Shown here: piece by piece, positions 40,408-48,762 of the stretch | How positions within the stretch are numbered: the first letter of the stretch is position 1 | Layout: the number at the start of each line of letters is the position of its first letter | From: CAIQJJ01 sp049325275 | GTDB lineage: Bacteria; Chloroflexota; Anaerolineae; Anaerolineales; UBA4823 | Assembly (NCBI GenBank): GCA_049325275.1 | Contig: JBMOLU010000045.1 | Span: 1-64,000 of the forward strand | Direction: 5' to 3' | Length of the DNA: 64,000 nucleotides | The notes under the pieces: generated by a model | What the model was told of the DNA's origin: nothing | Database searches by the model: none | Seen by the model: the letters and a program-made list of their open reading frames with translations, nothing else | Program-made: the position numbers and the translations under genes

Positions 40408-41064
40408 TTACGACGTCTCGTCTTCCCGGACCGAGCACACGGCATGTTCGATTTCCTCGAACACCTGCATCACCGTATTGCCGAGCGCGGCGGCTAAAAA
40501 TTTCTTGTGAATCATCTGGGCGGCGGTGATCAGTTCGTCTTGGGTAAAAATCAGGCCGAGCAGGTTGCCGGCTGCCATCATCTTGAGCAGCACGAGGTTG
40601 CGCAAGTCGTTTTCACCGTTCGAGAGAATCAACGCGCGCAGCCGGCGTTTCATCTCGAACTTTTCGGGCGCTGCAGGGGGTGTCTCTTCGGCGCTGCAAA
40701 CCTGGCGGAAAAAGCGCTTCTCGTCCTGGATCAACACGTTTTTTCTGACGAGGCTTTCCCCCACGCTGTGCCGCAGCTTTTTCGCATCTTCGCTCAGGTA
40801 GCTGATCCAGTAAGCGGGCTTCCGGTTCTTTTCCGCCAGGCAGATTTGTTCCAAGGCCCCATCGAGAATTGGATCGCCAAGTGGGGTCGATTCACAAAGT
40901 ACCAGGCGGAGTTTTTCCCCCGCACTTAACTTTCCTGCCAACGCCAACTCGGCCAGGATGCCTCCTGCAAGGGAATAAGGAAGGGATTGGCGGGCAAACG
41001 AAAAAATATTGCCTCGTTCCTCATCCAGAGCGAGCAAAAAAAGTTCTTCGTACAAAGTTAACAT
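40408..41064 (-). CDS. GPP34 domain protein, copy 3
   Basis: A 218-residue paralogue of the other two GPP34 proteins (MLTLYEELFLLALDEERG, YSLAGGILAELALAGKL, ESTPLGDPILDGAL, MMAAGNLLGLIFTQDE), more diverged in the middle. AAGGAGG lies 10-16 bp before the ATG. On the minus strand TATAAT is at 41088-41093 and GTTAAC/GTAAAC at 41127-41143. This is the copy with the best evidence for phosphate control. It is convergent with the solute-binding/VWA operon, 16 bp from its stop. Confidence 0.87.
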   Translation of the reverse strand: MLTLYEELFLLALDEERGNIFSFARQSLPYSLAGGILAELALAGKLSAGEKLRLVLCESTPLGDPILDGALEQICLAEKNRKPAYWISYLSEDAKKLRHSVGESLVRKNVLIQDEKRFFRQVCSAEETPPAAPEKFEMKRRLRALILSNGENDLRNLVLLKMMAAGNLLGLIFTQDELITAAQMIHKKFLAAALGNTVMQVFEEIEHAVCSVREDETS

Positions 41065-41087
41065 GTTGGGGGTCCTCCTTACCGTTA

Positions 41088-41143
41088 ATTATATTGGCCC
41101 GATTCGTTTCTGCAACTGTTCTGTTTGTTAACGTTTTGTAAAC
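41088..41143 (-). promoter_or_regulatory. Promoter and Pho box of GPP34 copy 3
   Basis: On the plus strand GTTAAC (41127-41132) and GTAAAC (41138-41143) are 11 bp apart, with a weak CTGTTC at 41116. On the minus strand a consensus -10 TATAAT occupies 41093-41088, 24 bp before the start codon at 41064. Confidence 0.55.
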
Positions 41144-41363
41144 GATTGCCGCTTGGCGCACCTGCGAGGCATTTCTACGTGACTGTCCGGGAGTGCTGCC
41201 GAGAGGCACGGCGCACTGCCACCCGGAGAGACGGCGCCGGCTTTTCAGGCAGGTTCTACGACCGCTTAAAAGCCGTGATTTTCGAGCAATTTCGCCTTAT
41301 TTCGTGCTCAAACTGCCCGGTAGAGGCTTCCGAAATCTTAAGTGGGGTCTCTCCGATACCCTG
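41144..41363. other. Gap between GPP34 copy 3 and the arsenate-reductase gene
   Basis: No credible gene is seen in these 220 bases. They contain partial inverted repeats (CGGCTTTT at 41238 with AAAAGCCG at 41268) and the 12-mer CTTCCGAAATCT (41327-41338) shared with the hairpin at 15442-15474. A terminator for the pst operon may lie here, but no clear U run follows. Confidence 0.4.
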
Positions 41364-41786
41364 CTAGGCAACTTCTGCCAACCAGTTAATGATTTGTGCT
41401 TCGATCTGGTCTCGCACCCTGCGGAAGATGGCCAGCTTTTCTTCGTCGCTGCCCGTAGCGGCCGCAAGGTCTTCGAACGGCCAGTGCAGGCGTTGTCCCA
41501 TGCCCGGGAAAGTCGGGCATTCCGCTTCGGCGCGGCTGCAAACGGTGATCAGGTAGCCAAAATGTACTTTCCCCATGTACTCCATCACACTTTTTGCACG
41601 GGCATCCTTCATGGAGATGCCGATCTCTTCCATCACTTGAACGGTAAACGGGTTGATCGTGCTGGGGTGCACGCCTGCGCTGTGCACCTCGAAGCGATCT
41701 GCAGCGTGCTTGCGTAGCAGGCCCTCGGCCATCTGGCTGCGGGCAGAATTTCCGGTACAGAGAAAGAGAACTTTCGTCTTTGTCAT
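41364..41786 (-). CDS. Arsenate reductase / low-molecular-weight protein tyrosine phosphatase family
   Basis: A 140-residue protein with the P-loop CTGNSARSQMAEGLL near the N-terminus, the signature of thioredoxin-type ArsC and LMW phosphatases, and later VCSRAEAECPTFPG and WPFEDLAAATG. The Cys triad typical of S. aureus-type ArsC may be formed by Cys10 and the later VCSRAEAEC cysteines. The ATG at 41786 overlaps the phoU stop (TGATG), so the two are coupled. PstSCAB imports arsenate by mistake, so an arsenate reductase in the pst operon is sensible; a protein phosphatase role is the alternative. Confidence 0.85.
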   Translation of the reverse strand: MTKTKVLFLCTGNSARSQMAEGLLRKHAADRFEVHSAGVHPSTINPFTVQVMEEIGISMKDARAKSVMEYMGKVHFGYLITVCSRAEAECPTFPGMGQRLHWPFEDLAAATGSDEEKLAIFRRVRDQIEAQIINWLAEVA

Positions 41787-42499
41787 CACATGCCTCGGTA
41801 TTCGTCATCGGAAATGTCAAGGTCTTTCAACTCGCCGGAAGCCACGTAAATCACGCGCTCGCAAATATTGGTCACGCGGTCGGCCATGCGTTCCAGGTTG
41901 TGGGCGGCCCACATGAGATGGTTGGCGCGTTCGATCGTGGTTGTGTCGGCCATCATTTCCCGGACAAGTTCTTGGTAAATCTGGTTGTAAAGGTGATCGA
42001 TGGCGTTGTCTTCGTTGGGGATGGTGCGGGCAAGGGCAACGTCGGTAGCGATGAAAGCATCCAGAGAGCGCCGCAGCATGTCCAGGCCGAGGTCGGTCAT
42101 CTCTTGCAGGTTCAACAGGAGCGCCGGGGCGATCGCTTCGTCAGCATCCGTGGCCGTGCTGGCCAGCATCAAGTTGACCTTGCAGATGCCCTTGGCGTAG
42201 TCGCCGATGCGTTCCAGTTCGGTGATGATTTCGAGGGTAGACGCCAGAAAACGCACATCGCGTGCCATGGGCTGCTGGGTAGCGATCAGCGTCACCACTT
42301 CGTTTTCGATAGCGTAACGTCGCTCGTTGATGCGCTCGTCGGCATCATAAATGCGCCGGGCGGCGGTGTGGTCGCCGCGCTTGAGCGCCGCAATCGAGGC
42401 GCGTATGGCGTCGGCGACCATACTGCCCAGCACCAGTACTTGCTCGGAGAGCTTTTCGAGGTGACGATCAAAGGTGACTCGAGAAGAAAGATTGTACAT
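41786..42499 (-). CDS. phoU: Phosphate transport regulator PhoU
   Basis: A 237-residue helical protein with two PhoU repeats (FDRHLEKLSEQVLVLGSMV...ADERINERRYAIENEV and LGLDMLRRSLDAFI...DHLYNQIYQELV). It links PstSCAB transport to PhoR signalling and shuts the regulon off in high phosphate. It lies 5 bp after pstB and is coupled to the downstream reductase gene. Confidence 0.93.
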   Translation of the reverse strand: MYNLSSRVTFDRHLEKLSEQVLVLGSMVADAIRASIAALKRGDHTAARRIYDADERINERRYAIENEVVTLIATQQPMARDVRFLASTLEIITELERIGDYAKGICKVNLMLASTATDADEAIAPALLLNLQEMTDLGLDMLRRSLDAFIATDVALARTIPNEDNAIDHLYNQIYQELVREMMADTTTIERANHLMWAAHNLERMADRVTNICERVIYVASGELKDLDISDDEYRGM

Positions 42500-42504
42500 A
42501 GGGT

Positions 42505-43353
42505 TTATCCGTAACGCCCGGTGATGTAACCTTCCGTACGCGGATCCTTCGGCGTGGTGAAGATTTGGGGCGTCGGGCTGAATTCTACCAGGATGCCGGC
42601 GCGATCTTCGTCGAGCGTGAAAAACGCCGTGTCATCGGACACGCGGGCGGCCTGCTGCATGTTGTGGGTAACGATGATGATGGTGTAGGCTTTGATCAGT
42701 TCGCGCATCAATTCTTCGATCTTCAAGGTGGCAATCGGGTCGAGCGCCGAACAGGGTTCGTCCATCAGGATGATGTCGGGCTTGATGGCGATGGCGCGGG
42801 CAATGCACAGGCGCTGTTGCTGGCCGCCCGAAAGCGACAGCCCGCTTTGGTGCAGCTTGTCTTTGACTTCATCCCAAAGCGCAGCGCTGACCAGGGCTTC
42901 TTCGACCAGGTTATCCATATCTGCCTTGCCGCCGCGGAAACCGTTGATTTTTGCGCCCCAAGCGATGTTTTCGTAAATCGATTTGGGGAATGGGTTGGGC
43001 TTTTGGAAGACCATCCCGACGTGGCGGCGTACCTCCACCGGGTCCACGCCTGGCGCGTAGATGTTCTGGCCGTGGAAGAAGACTTCGCCTTCGGCATGCG
43101 CCACACCGATCAAGTCGTTCATCCGGTTGAAGGCGCGCAGCACGGTGCTCTTCCCGCAGCCGGAGGGGCCGATCATGGCGGTTACTTTCTGGCGCTGCAC
43201 TTTCATGTTGACGCCCTTGACGGCGCGGAAGCTGCCGTAGTAGATCGACAGGCCGCTCGCTTCGATAGCGTGTTTCCCGTTCGTTTCAGCGGCCGTTTCG
43301 GCGGCTTCTTCTTCGGCAGTTTTGGTAAAGGAGGTATGCAAGGAGAGATTCAT
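42505..43353 (-). CDS. pstB: Phosphate import ATPase PstB
   Basis: A 282-residue ABC ATPase with GPSGCGKST (Walker A), LSGGQQQRLCIARA (signature), IILMDEPCSALDP (Walker B) and THNMQQAARV, the exact PstB pattern. The ATG at 43353 overlaps the pstA stop by one base (TAATG). The first 30 residues are Ala/Glu-rich and not conserved. It powers high-affinity phosphate import through PstC and PstA. Confidence 0.94.
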   Translation of the reverse strand: MNLSLHTSFTKTAEEEAAETAAETNGKHAIEASGLSIYYGSFRAVKGVNMKVQRQKVTAMIGPSGCGKSTVLRAFNRMNDLIGVAHAEGEVFFHGQNIYAPGVDPVEVRRHVGMVFQKPNPFPKSIYENIAWGAKINGFRGGKADMDNLVEEALVSAALWDEVKDKLHQSGLSLSGGQQQRLCIARAIAIKPDIILMDEPCSALDPIATLKIEELMRELIKAYTIIIVTHNMQQAARVSDDTAFFTLDEDRAGILVEFSPTPQIFTTPKDPRTEGYITGRYG

Positions 43354-44615
43354 TAAAGTTTCCTCGAATAACGGTTGCGCAGGAAGATGGCGAAGGCATT
43401 GATCGCCAGGAGCAAGGCCAGCAGTGTGAGGATGCCTGCCGAAGCGATGTGGTGGAAGGCCTCCTGCGGGCGGGAAGTCCACTGGTAAATTTGAATCGGC
43501 AGCGTGGTAAAGCGGGAGAAGACGCCATCGGGGTTGAAGGTGATGTAAGTGGATGCCCCAACGATAATGAGCGGGGCCGTCTCGCCGAAGGCACGCGAAA
43601 TGGAAATGATCGTGCCGGTCAGAATGCCGGGAATGGCGTTCGGCAGCACGTGCGCCCATACGGTCTGCCATTGGGTAGCGCCCAGCCCAAAACTGGCCTC
43701 ACGCAGCGAGTTGGGCACGGCTTTGATCGCTTCCTGGGCGTTGATGATAATCACCGGCAGGATCAAGAGCGCCATCGTCAGGCCCGCCGAAAGGATCGTA
43801 CGCCCGTTGTCGGGGTCGGCGTCGGCGTAGCCGGTCAAGGCGCCGCTGGTCAACGCCGACAGGGCGCGCACGAAAATGGCCAGGCCCAACATGCCGTAGA
43901 TTACGGAAGGTACACCGGCCAGGTTGTTGATATTGGTCTGGATCAGGCGGTTGAACCACGAATCTTCGGCGTATTCTTGCAAATAAATAGCGGCGCTGAC
44001 GCCGATCGGGAAGGCCACCAGGATCGTGATCACGATCACGTATAGCGAACCGACGATGGCCGTGCTGATGCCGGCATATAGCGGGTCGCTGTTTTGCGGT
44101 GTGCGCACAAAATCTGCGTTGAGCCAGGAAACGAATTGGATGTACGCATCGGGGTATTTTTCGGCCGTTTCGGCCAGGATGGCTTCCTTTTGAAACAGCG
44201 ATGCAAACAATCCCCAACTGGCCTTCAACGTCGGCTTGACGATCTCGGCGTTGACGATATCGATCAAATCCTCTTTGGCGCGTTCCTCGAGCGGCTGCGC
44301 TTTTTCCAACGTTTTGACCCGGTTGGGCGTCAGCTTTTCGTTGATGATGGCGATGAGTTGGGCTTCATCCAATGCCTCGAGGTTTTCGCCATTGGGGGTA
44401 AAGGCCGCCGGGGGTACCTTGGCTTCGAAGGCCGCATATCCGAAGCTGTTGTTGATTTGATCGGCCAACAAAATGGCCAGCATGAAAATGCCGAAGGCGG
44501 TCGCGGCCAGGAAGAGCACGTGCCAGAGCTTGCCCTGCCGGTGACGGTTGGGCAGCGTTTGATCGTCCCAGTAGCTGCCCAATTTTTGGAATGGAGGGGT
44601 GGTGTGTGGGGTCAT
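43353..44615 (-). CDS. pstA: Phosphate ABC permease PstA
   Basis: A 420-residue permease, longer than the usual 290-300 because an extracytoplasmic insert of about 120 residues (AAFEAKVPPAAFTPNGENLE...YPDAYIQFVSWLNADFVRT) lies between the first helix and the core. The core shows IYLQEYAEDSWFNRLIQTNI, NLAGVPSVIYGMLGL and the EAA loop EAIKAVPNSLREASFGLGAT. The long insert is a feature I know from some Chloroflexota and other thermophile-related PstA proteins, but its function is unknown. It overlaps pstC by 4 bp. Confidence 0.93.
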   Translation of the reverse strand: MTPHTTPPFQKLGSYWDDQTLPNRHRQGKLWHVLFLAATAFGIFMLAILLADQINNSFGYAAFEAKVPPAAFTPNGENLEALDEAQLIAIINEKLTPNRVKTLEKAQPLEERAKEDLIDIVNAEIVKPTLKASWGLFASLFQKEAILAETAEKYPDAYIQFVSWLNADFVRTPQNSDPLYAGISTAIVGSLYVIVITILVAFPIGVSAAIYLQEYAEDSWFNRLIQTNINNLAGVPSVIYGMLGLAIFVRALSALTSGALTGYADADPDNGRTILSAGLTMALLILPVIIINAQEAIKAVPNSLREASFGLGATQWQTVWAHVLPNAIPGILTGTIISISRAFGETAPLIIVGASTYITFNPDGVFSRFTTLPIQIYQWTSRPQEAFHHIASAGILTLLALLLAINAFAIFLRNRYSRKL

Positions 44616-45601
44616 TCGTACTGCTCGCGGAACTTCTCGACCACGCGCTGGCTGATCAGGTTCAAGAGCAAGGTCATCAAGAACAGCACCAACGCCAGTG
44701 CAAACAGGCTGTTGTAATCGACCGAGTTGTAGCTCAAATCACCGCCGCTGATGCGCACAATGTGGCCGGTGATGGTTTCGGCGGCTTTGAAAGGGTTGAA
44801 GCTAAAGTTTGGCCCCGACCCGGCGGCGACGGCGACGATCATCGTCTCGCCGACCGCACGCGAGATGCCCAGGATGATCGCCGCAGCGATCCCCGAAAAA
44901 GCCGCCGGCACGACCACTTTGAGCGACGTTTCCAGCTTGGTCGCGCCGAGGCCGTAGGCGGCCTCGCGCAGGGCGTTGGGGACGGCGTGCAGGGCGTCTT
45001 CGCTGATGGTCGCGATCAGCGGCAGCAGCAAAATACCCATCACCAGGCCCGCCGAGGCGGTATTGTAAATTTGCACCGTGTCTTTGCCGAAGAGGTCGCG
45101 CAGGAGCGGGGTCATCCAATATAAGGCGAAATAACCGTAAACCACGGTCGGAATACCCGCCAGAACTTCCAGCACCGGCTTAATCGTCTTGCGGACCCTG
45201 TCCGAAGCGTACTCACTTAGGAAAACGGCCACGGCCAGGCCAATGGGGACGGCCAGAAACATGGCCACCGTGGAGGTCATCAGGGTGGCATTGAGCAGGG
45301 GCCAGATGCCGAATTCCCCAATTTTGGGCTGCCAAGTGGTGTTGGTGAAAAACTCGGCCAGGCTGACTTCGGGGCTGGCAAAGAAATTCAGGGATTCTCG
45401 CAGCAAAATAACGACGATGCCAATGGTGGTGAAGATGGAAACGATGCCGCAGAAAAACAAGAATCCCTGGATCAGCATCTCGGCCGGTCGCAGCCGTTTA
45501 TGCAAATTAAAGGCTTTCACCTGCTCAGTTTCCATGAGGTTGGAATAAGTTGCCATAACACGATCTTTCGGTTGTTCTTCCACTTTTTCGAGCTCGTTCA
45601 T
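44612..45601 (-). CDS. pstC: Phosphate ABC permease PstC
   Basis: A 329-residue permease with about six helices, AVFLSEYASDRVRKTIKPVL, EVLAGIPTVVYGYFAL and the EAA loop DALHAVPNALREAAYGLGAT. It pairs with PstA. The 87-bp gap to pstS contains a strong hairpin, typical between an abundant binding protein and its less abundant permease. Confidence 0.94.
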   Translation of the reverse strand: MNELEKVEEQPKDRVMATYSNLMETEQVKAFNLHKRLRPAEMLIQGFLFFCGIVSIFTTIGIVVILLRESLNFFASPEVSLAEFFTNTTWQPKIGEFGIWPLLNATLMTSTVAMFLAVPIGLAVAVFLSEYASDRVRKTIKPVLEVLAGIPTVVYGYFALYWMTPLLRDLFGKDTVQIYNTASAGLVMGILLLPLIATISEDALHAVPNALREAAYGLGATKLETSLKVVVPAAFSGIAAAIILGISRAVGETMIVAVAAGSGPNFSFNPFKAAETITGHIVRISGGDLSYNSVDYNSLFALALVLFLMTLLLNLISQRVVEKFREQYE

Positions 45602-45631
45602 TATGAAGTGCCAGCGAAATCGATAGAGAAA

Positions 45632-45669
45632 CCTGCCAGGCCCACTGGTTCATGCTTGGGCCTGGCAGG
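45632..45669 (-). terminator. Intercistronic hairpin between pstS and pstC
   Basis: CCTGCCAGGCCCA (45632-45644) pairs perfectly over 13 bp with TGGGCCTGGCAGG (45657-45669), loop of 12. It follows the pstS stop by 20 bp and lacks a long U run, so it may work as a partial terminator or as an mRNA stabiliser that keeps PstS in excess over the permease. Confidence 0.6.
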
Positions 45670-45688
45670 CGGGCAAAGGAGAAGAAGC

Positions 45689-47758
45689 TTATTTCATCGC
45701 ATCGAGCCATGCCTGCTTGGCGGCATCGAGGGCTTCGGTGCTGGCGGGGAAGTAACCGACTTCGATGATGACTTCGTTGACGTAGGTGAGGAAGTAGTTG
45801 ATGTAGTCGGCGACCTGGGGCTTGGCCTGCATGATACCCGCATCGGAGTAGATGAACAGGGGGCGGGAGAGGGGATAAGAGTTGTCTTCGGCGGTTTCGG
45901 CGCTGGGGGCGATGCCGTCGATAGAGAGGGCCTTGAGGGCGCCTTCGTTTTCGACGTAGTAGGCGAAGCCGAAGAAGCCGATGGCGTAGGGGCTGCCTTG
46001 GACGCCCTGGACGAGGACGTTGTCATCTTCGGAGAACTGGATGTTGGCGGCTTCGAGGATGTCCTTCTCGCCGGCTTCCATGTCGGCCTTGCCTTCAGCG
46101 TTGGGGTGAGCGGGGGCCATGATGCCTTCGACGAAGAAGTCGAAGGTGCCGGAGTCGGTGCCGGGGGAGAAGCGCAGGATGTCTTCGTTGGGCCATTCGG
46201 CGCGCACTTCGGACCACTTGGTGACGCTGCTGGAGAAGATCAGGGCCAGTTCTGCGCTGGTGACGTCGGTGAGGAAGTCATTCTCGGCGCTGACGACCAT
46301 GGCGATGGCATCGGTGCCGACGCGGAATTCGATCGGCGTGCGGCCGATGGCGGCGCAAGATTCCTTTTCGCTGTCTTTGATGCCACGCGAAGCGTTGGCG
46401 ACGTCGGTCTCACCGGTGACGCAGAAGCGTTCGAACCCGGCGCCCGAGCCGATGCTGTCGATGGTGACCTTGTCGGCGTAGCCTTCGCTCTCGAAACGGG
46501 TGGCAATGGCTTCGGCCAACGGGTAGACGGTCGAGCTGCCGGCCGAGACGACGTTGCCACTCACGGCCGCCGGGTCGACGGCGGGCAGGGTGACGCCTTC
46601 TGCCATCGGCGCTTCGGTGGGCGCTTCGGTTGGGGCAGCCGCTACGGTGGCGCTCATCGCATCGAGCCATGCCTGCTTGGCGGCATCGAGGGCTTCGGTG
46701 CTGGCGGGGAAGTAACCGACTTCGATGATGACTTCGTTGACGTAGGTGAGGAAGTAGTTGATGTAGTCGGCGACCTGGGGCTTGGCCTGCATGATACCCG
46801 CATCGGAGTAGATGAACAGGGGGCGGGAGAGGGGATAAGAGTTGTCTTCGGCGGTTTCGGCGCTGGGGGCGATGCCGTCGATAGAGAGGGCCTTGAGGGC
46901 GCCTTCGTTTTCGACGTAGTAGGCGAAGCCGAAGAAGCCGATGGCGTAGGGGCTGCCTTGGACGCCCTGGACGAGGACGTTGTCATCTTCGGAGAACTGG
47001 ATGTTGGCGGCTTCGAGGATGTCCTTCTCGCCGGCTTCCATGTCGGCCTTGCCTTCAGCGTTGGGGTGAGCGGGGGCCATGATGCCTTCGACGAAGAAGT
47101 CGAAGGTGCCGGAGTCGGTGCCGGGGGAGAAGCGCAGGATGTCTTCGTTGGGCCATTCGGCGCGCACTTCGGACCACTTGGTGACGCTGCTGGAGAAGAT
47201 CAGGGCCAGTTCTGCGCTGGTGACGTCGGTGAGGAAGTCATTCTCGGCGCTGACGACCATGGCGATGGCATCGGTGCCGACGCGGAATTCGATCGGCGTG
47301 CGGCCGATGGCGGCGCAAGATTCCTTTTCGCTGTCTTTGATGCCACGCGAAGCGTTGGCGACGTCGGTCTCACCGGTGACGCAGAAGCGTTCGAACCCGG
47401 CGCCCGATCCGACGCTGTCGATGGTGACCTTGTCGGCGTAGCCTTCGCTCTCGAAACGGGTGGCAATAGCTTCGGCCAACGGGTAGACGGTCGAGCTGCC
47501 GGCCGAGACGACGTTGCCGCTCACGGCCGCCGGGTCGACGACCGGTAGTTCGACCATGCTGACGGGCGCTTCGGTCGGTTCGACAGCCGTTGTTGCGGTC
47601 GGTTCGACGGGCGCGGCCGTATCTGTCGGTTCAGCCGGGGCTGCGGTCGGTTCGACGGCTACGGTCGGGGCGACCGTGGTCGCGCTGGCGCCGCAGGCGC
47701 TCAACACAAGCGCCAGGATGGTAAGCGCGACAAGAACAAATTGAAACTTGCGATGCAT
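45689..47758 (-). CDS. pstS: Phosphate-binding lipoprotein PstS with two near-identical tandem domains
   Basis: A 689-residue lipoprotein (LALVLSAC, Cys22), about twice the usual PstS length. The start ATG 47758 follows GGAGG by 9 bp; an earlier in-frame codon at 47773 overlaps that ribosome site. After an Ala/Pro/Thr/Glu-rich linker, two PstS domains lie at about 73-368 and 393-689, each with SAGSSTVYPLAEAIATRFES, SVGSGAGFERFCVTGETDVA (or SIGSG) and RFSPGTDSGTFDFF, the phosphate-binding loops. The two domains are almost identical in DNA (887 bp, offset 960). A second linker (ATVAAAPTEAPTEAP) joins them. A two-site PstS could deliver or buffer more phosphate per anchor. Confidence 0.93.
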   Translation of the reverse strand: MHRKFQFVLVALTILALVLSACGASATTVAPTVAVEPTAAPAEPTDTAAPVEPTATTAVEPTEAPVSMVELPVVDPAAVSGNVVSAGSSTVYPLAEAIATRFESEGYADKVTIDSVGSGAGFERFCVTGETDVANASRGIKDSEKESCAAIGRTPIEFRVGTDAIAMVVSAENDFLTDVTSAELALIFSSSVTKWSEVRAEWPNEDILRFSPGTDSGTFDFFVEGIMAPAHPNAEGKADMEAGEKDILEAANIQFSEDDNVLVQGVQGSPYAIGFFGFAYYVENEGALKALSIDGIAPSAETAEDNSYPLSRPLFIYSDAGIMQAKPQVADYINYFLTYVNEVIIEVGYFPASTEALDAAKQAWLDAMSATVAAAPTEAPTEAPMAEGVTLPAVDPAAVSGNVVSAGSSTVYPLAEAIATRFESEGYADKVTIDSIGSGAGFERFCVTGETDVANASRGIKDSEKESCAAIGRTPIEFRVGTDAIAMVVSAENDFLTDVTSAELALIFSSSVTKWSEVRAEWPNEDILRFSPGTDSGTFDFFVEGIMAPAHPNAEGKADMEAGEKDILEAANIQFSEDDNVLVQGVQGSPYAIGFFGFAYYVENEGALKALSIDGIAPSAETAEDNSYPLSRPLFIYSDAGIMQAKPQVADYINYFLTYVNEVIIEVGYFPASTEALDAAKQAWLDAMK
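45694..46580. repeat. 887-bp direct repeat in pstS, C-terminal domain copy or its partner
   Basis: Matches 46654-47540 at a constant offset of 960 bp. I see only four mismatches, all within about 125 bp of the high-coordinate end (for example GAGCCGATG versus GATCCGACG near 46446 and 47406). The remainder looks identical, including silent sites. Confidence 0.9.
46654..47540. repeat. 887-bp direct repeat in pstS, N-terminal domain copy
   Basis: The partner of 45694-46580. The 73-bp spacer between the copies encodes the Ala/Pro/Thr linker. Mismatches cluster at one end, as expected if conversion keeps the rest equal. Confidence 0.9.
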
Positions 47759-47792
47759 TTCTTGATCCTCCAAAAATATAAGACTGATTGTA

Positions 47793-47883
47793 ACTTCTCA
47801 AAAAGAAGGGGAAAGTGGGGTGAGTGAAGCAAGTGGGTTGCCGCTCGCCCAAAACACCTCACACCCCAGGTTGTTGAGAAGGT
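47793..47883. repeat. Intergenic inverted-repeat element, type II, copy 2
   Basis: A 91-bp element with ends ACTTCTCAA (47793-47801) and TTGAGAAGGT (47874-47883), and an interior of GTGGGGTGAGTGAAGC and CACCTCACACCCC type. It is a diverged relative of 7611-7698. It lies in the pstS leader region, between the start codon and the Pho box at 47924. Confidence 0.55.
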
Positions 47884-47923
47884 ATGCCTGTTCGCATGAC
47901 TGGGGCAAGGATACTACGGGCTG

Positions 47924-47984
47924 TTTAACGATTTACGAATGCAATGTTAAGGCCCGGTCAAGGGTTTGTAATGATTTTGTTAAC
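47924..47984 (+). promoter_or_regulatory. Pho box of pstS
   Basis: Hexamers in exact 11-bp steps: TTTAAC (47924), a non-match at 47935, GTTAAG (47946), GTCAAG (47957), GTAATG (47968), GTTAAC (47979). Five of six positions fit. It lies 166 bp before the pstS start and overlaps the last codons of surE. Confidence 0.65.
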
Positions 47985-48761
47985 GAGTGTATTTTCACCG
48001 TCAAGCCACTTGTGAAGCACCTGCATGGCCGGATAGCAGGTCAGGTCGAGCTGTAGCGGCGTTAACGCAACGTATCCTTCGGCCAACGCGCCGACGTCGG
48101 TGCCGCTTTCGGCCAGGCCGGTCGGCGCGTCGCCGCCGATCCAGTAATAGGGTTTCCCGCGCGGGTCGACGCGTTTGTCCAGGCGATCGTGGTAGACGCG
48201 CAATCCTTGCCGGCTGATGCGCAGGCCTTTGATTTGTTCGGCCGGTAGCATGGGGATGTTCACATTGACGAGAATGCCGGCGGGTTGGCGGTGATGCAGG
48301 GCCTTTTCCGTAATTTGCCGGGCAATTGTGGCCGCCACGGCGTAATCGTTGGCTTGCAGCCCGTTATCGACGGACCCGATCGAGAAGGCAATCCCCGGCA
48401 CGCCCCAAATGACCGCTTCCATCGCCGCCGTGACCGTGCCGGAATAGGTGACGTCGTGACCCAGGTTGGGCACCGGGTTGATGCCGGAGACGACCAGGTC
48501 GAACTTTTCGTCGAAGAAACCCAGGAGCGCAATGGCCACGCAGTCGGATGGCGCACCGTCGCTGGACCAACCGCTTGTTCCGTCGGGAAGCGGCACTTCC
48601 TTTACCCGTAAGGGACGGTCGAGCGTTTTGACATGCCCACCTCCCGACCAGTTGCGTTCGGGTGCTAGAATGGACACGTTTCCGAGGGGGCGCACGGCCT
48701 GGGCCAGCGCCAGCAGGCCGGGGGCGTAAATGCCATCGTCGTTGGTGACCAGGATGTTCAT
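47958..48761 (-). CDS. surE: 5'/3'-nucleotidase SurE
   Basis: A 267-residue SurE phosphatase with MNILVTNDDGIYAPG (Asp-Asp metal site), LAPERNWSGGGH, VVSGINPVPNLGHDVTYSGT and GTDVGALAEGYVALTPL. It hydrolyses nucleoside monophosphates and short polyphosphates in the cytoplasm. The start at ATG 48761 matches the family; an in-frame start at 48824 is not conserved. It lies one base after the stop of a 30-codon membrane ORF and behind a five-unit Pho box (48994-49043), so nucleotide dephosphorylation appears to be part of the phosphate response. Confidence 0.93.
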   Translation of the reverse strand: MNILVTNDDGIYAPGLLALAQAVRPLGNVSILAPERNWSGGGHVKTLDRPLRVKEVPLPDGTSGWSSDGAPSDCVAIALLGFFDEKFDLVVSGINPVPNLGHDVTYSGTVTAAMEAVIWGVPGIAFSIGSVDNGLQANDYAVAATIARQITEKALHHRQPAGILVNVNIPMLPAEQIKGLRISRQGLRVYHDRLDKRVDPRGKPYYWIGGDAPTGLAESGTDVGALAEGYVALTPLQLDLTCYPAMQVLHKWLDGENTLVNKIITNP

Positions 48762-48762
48762 G

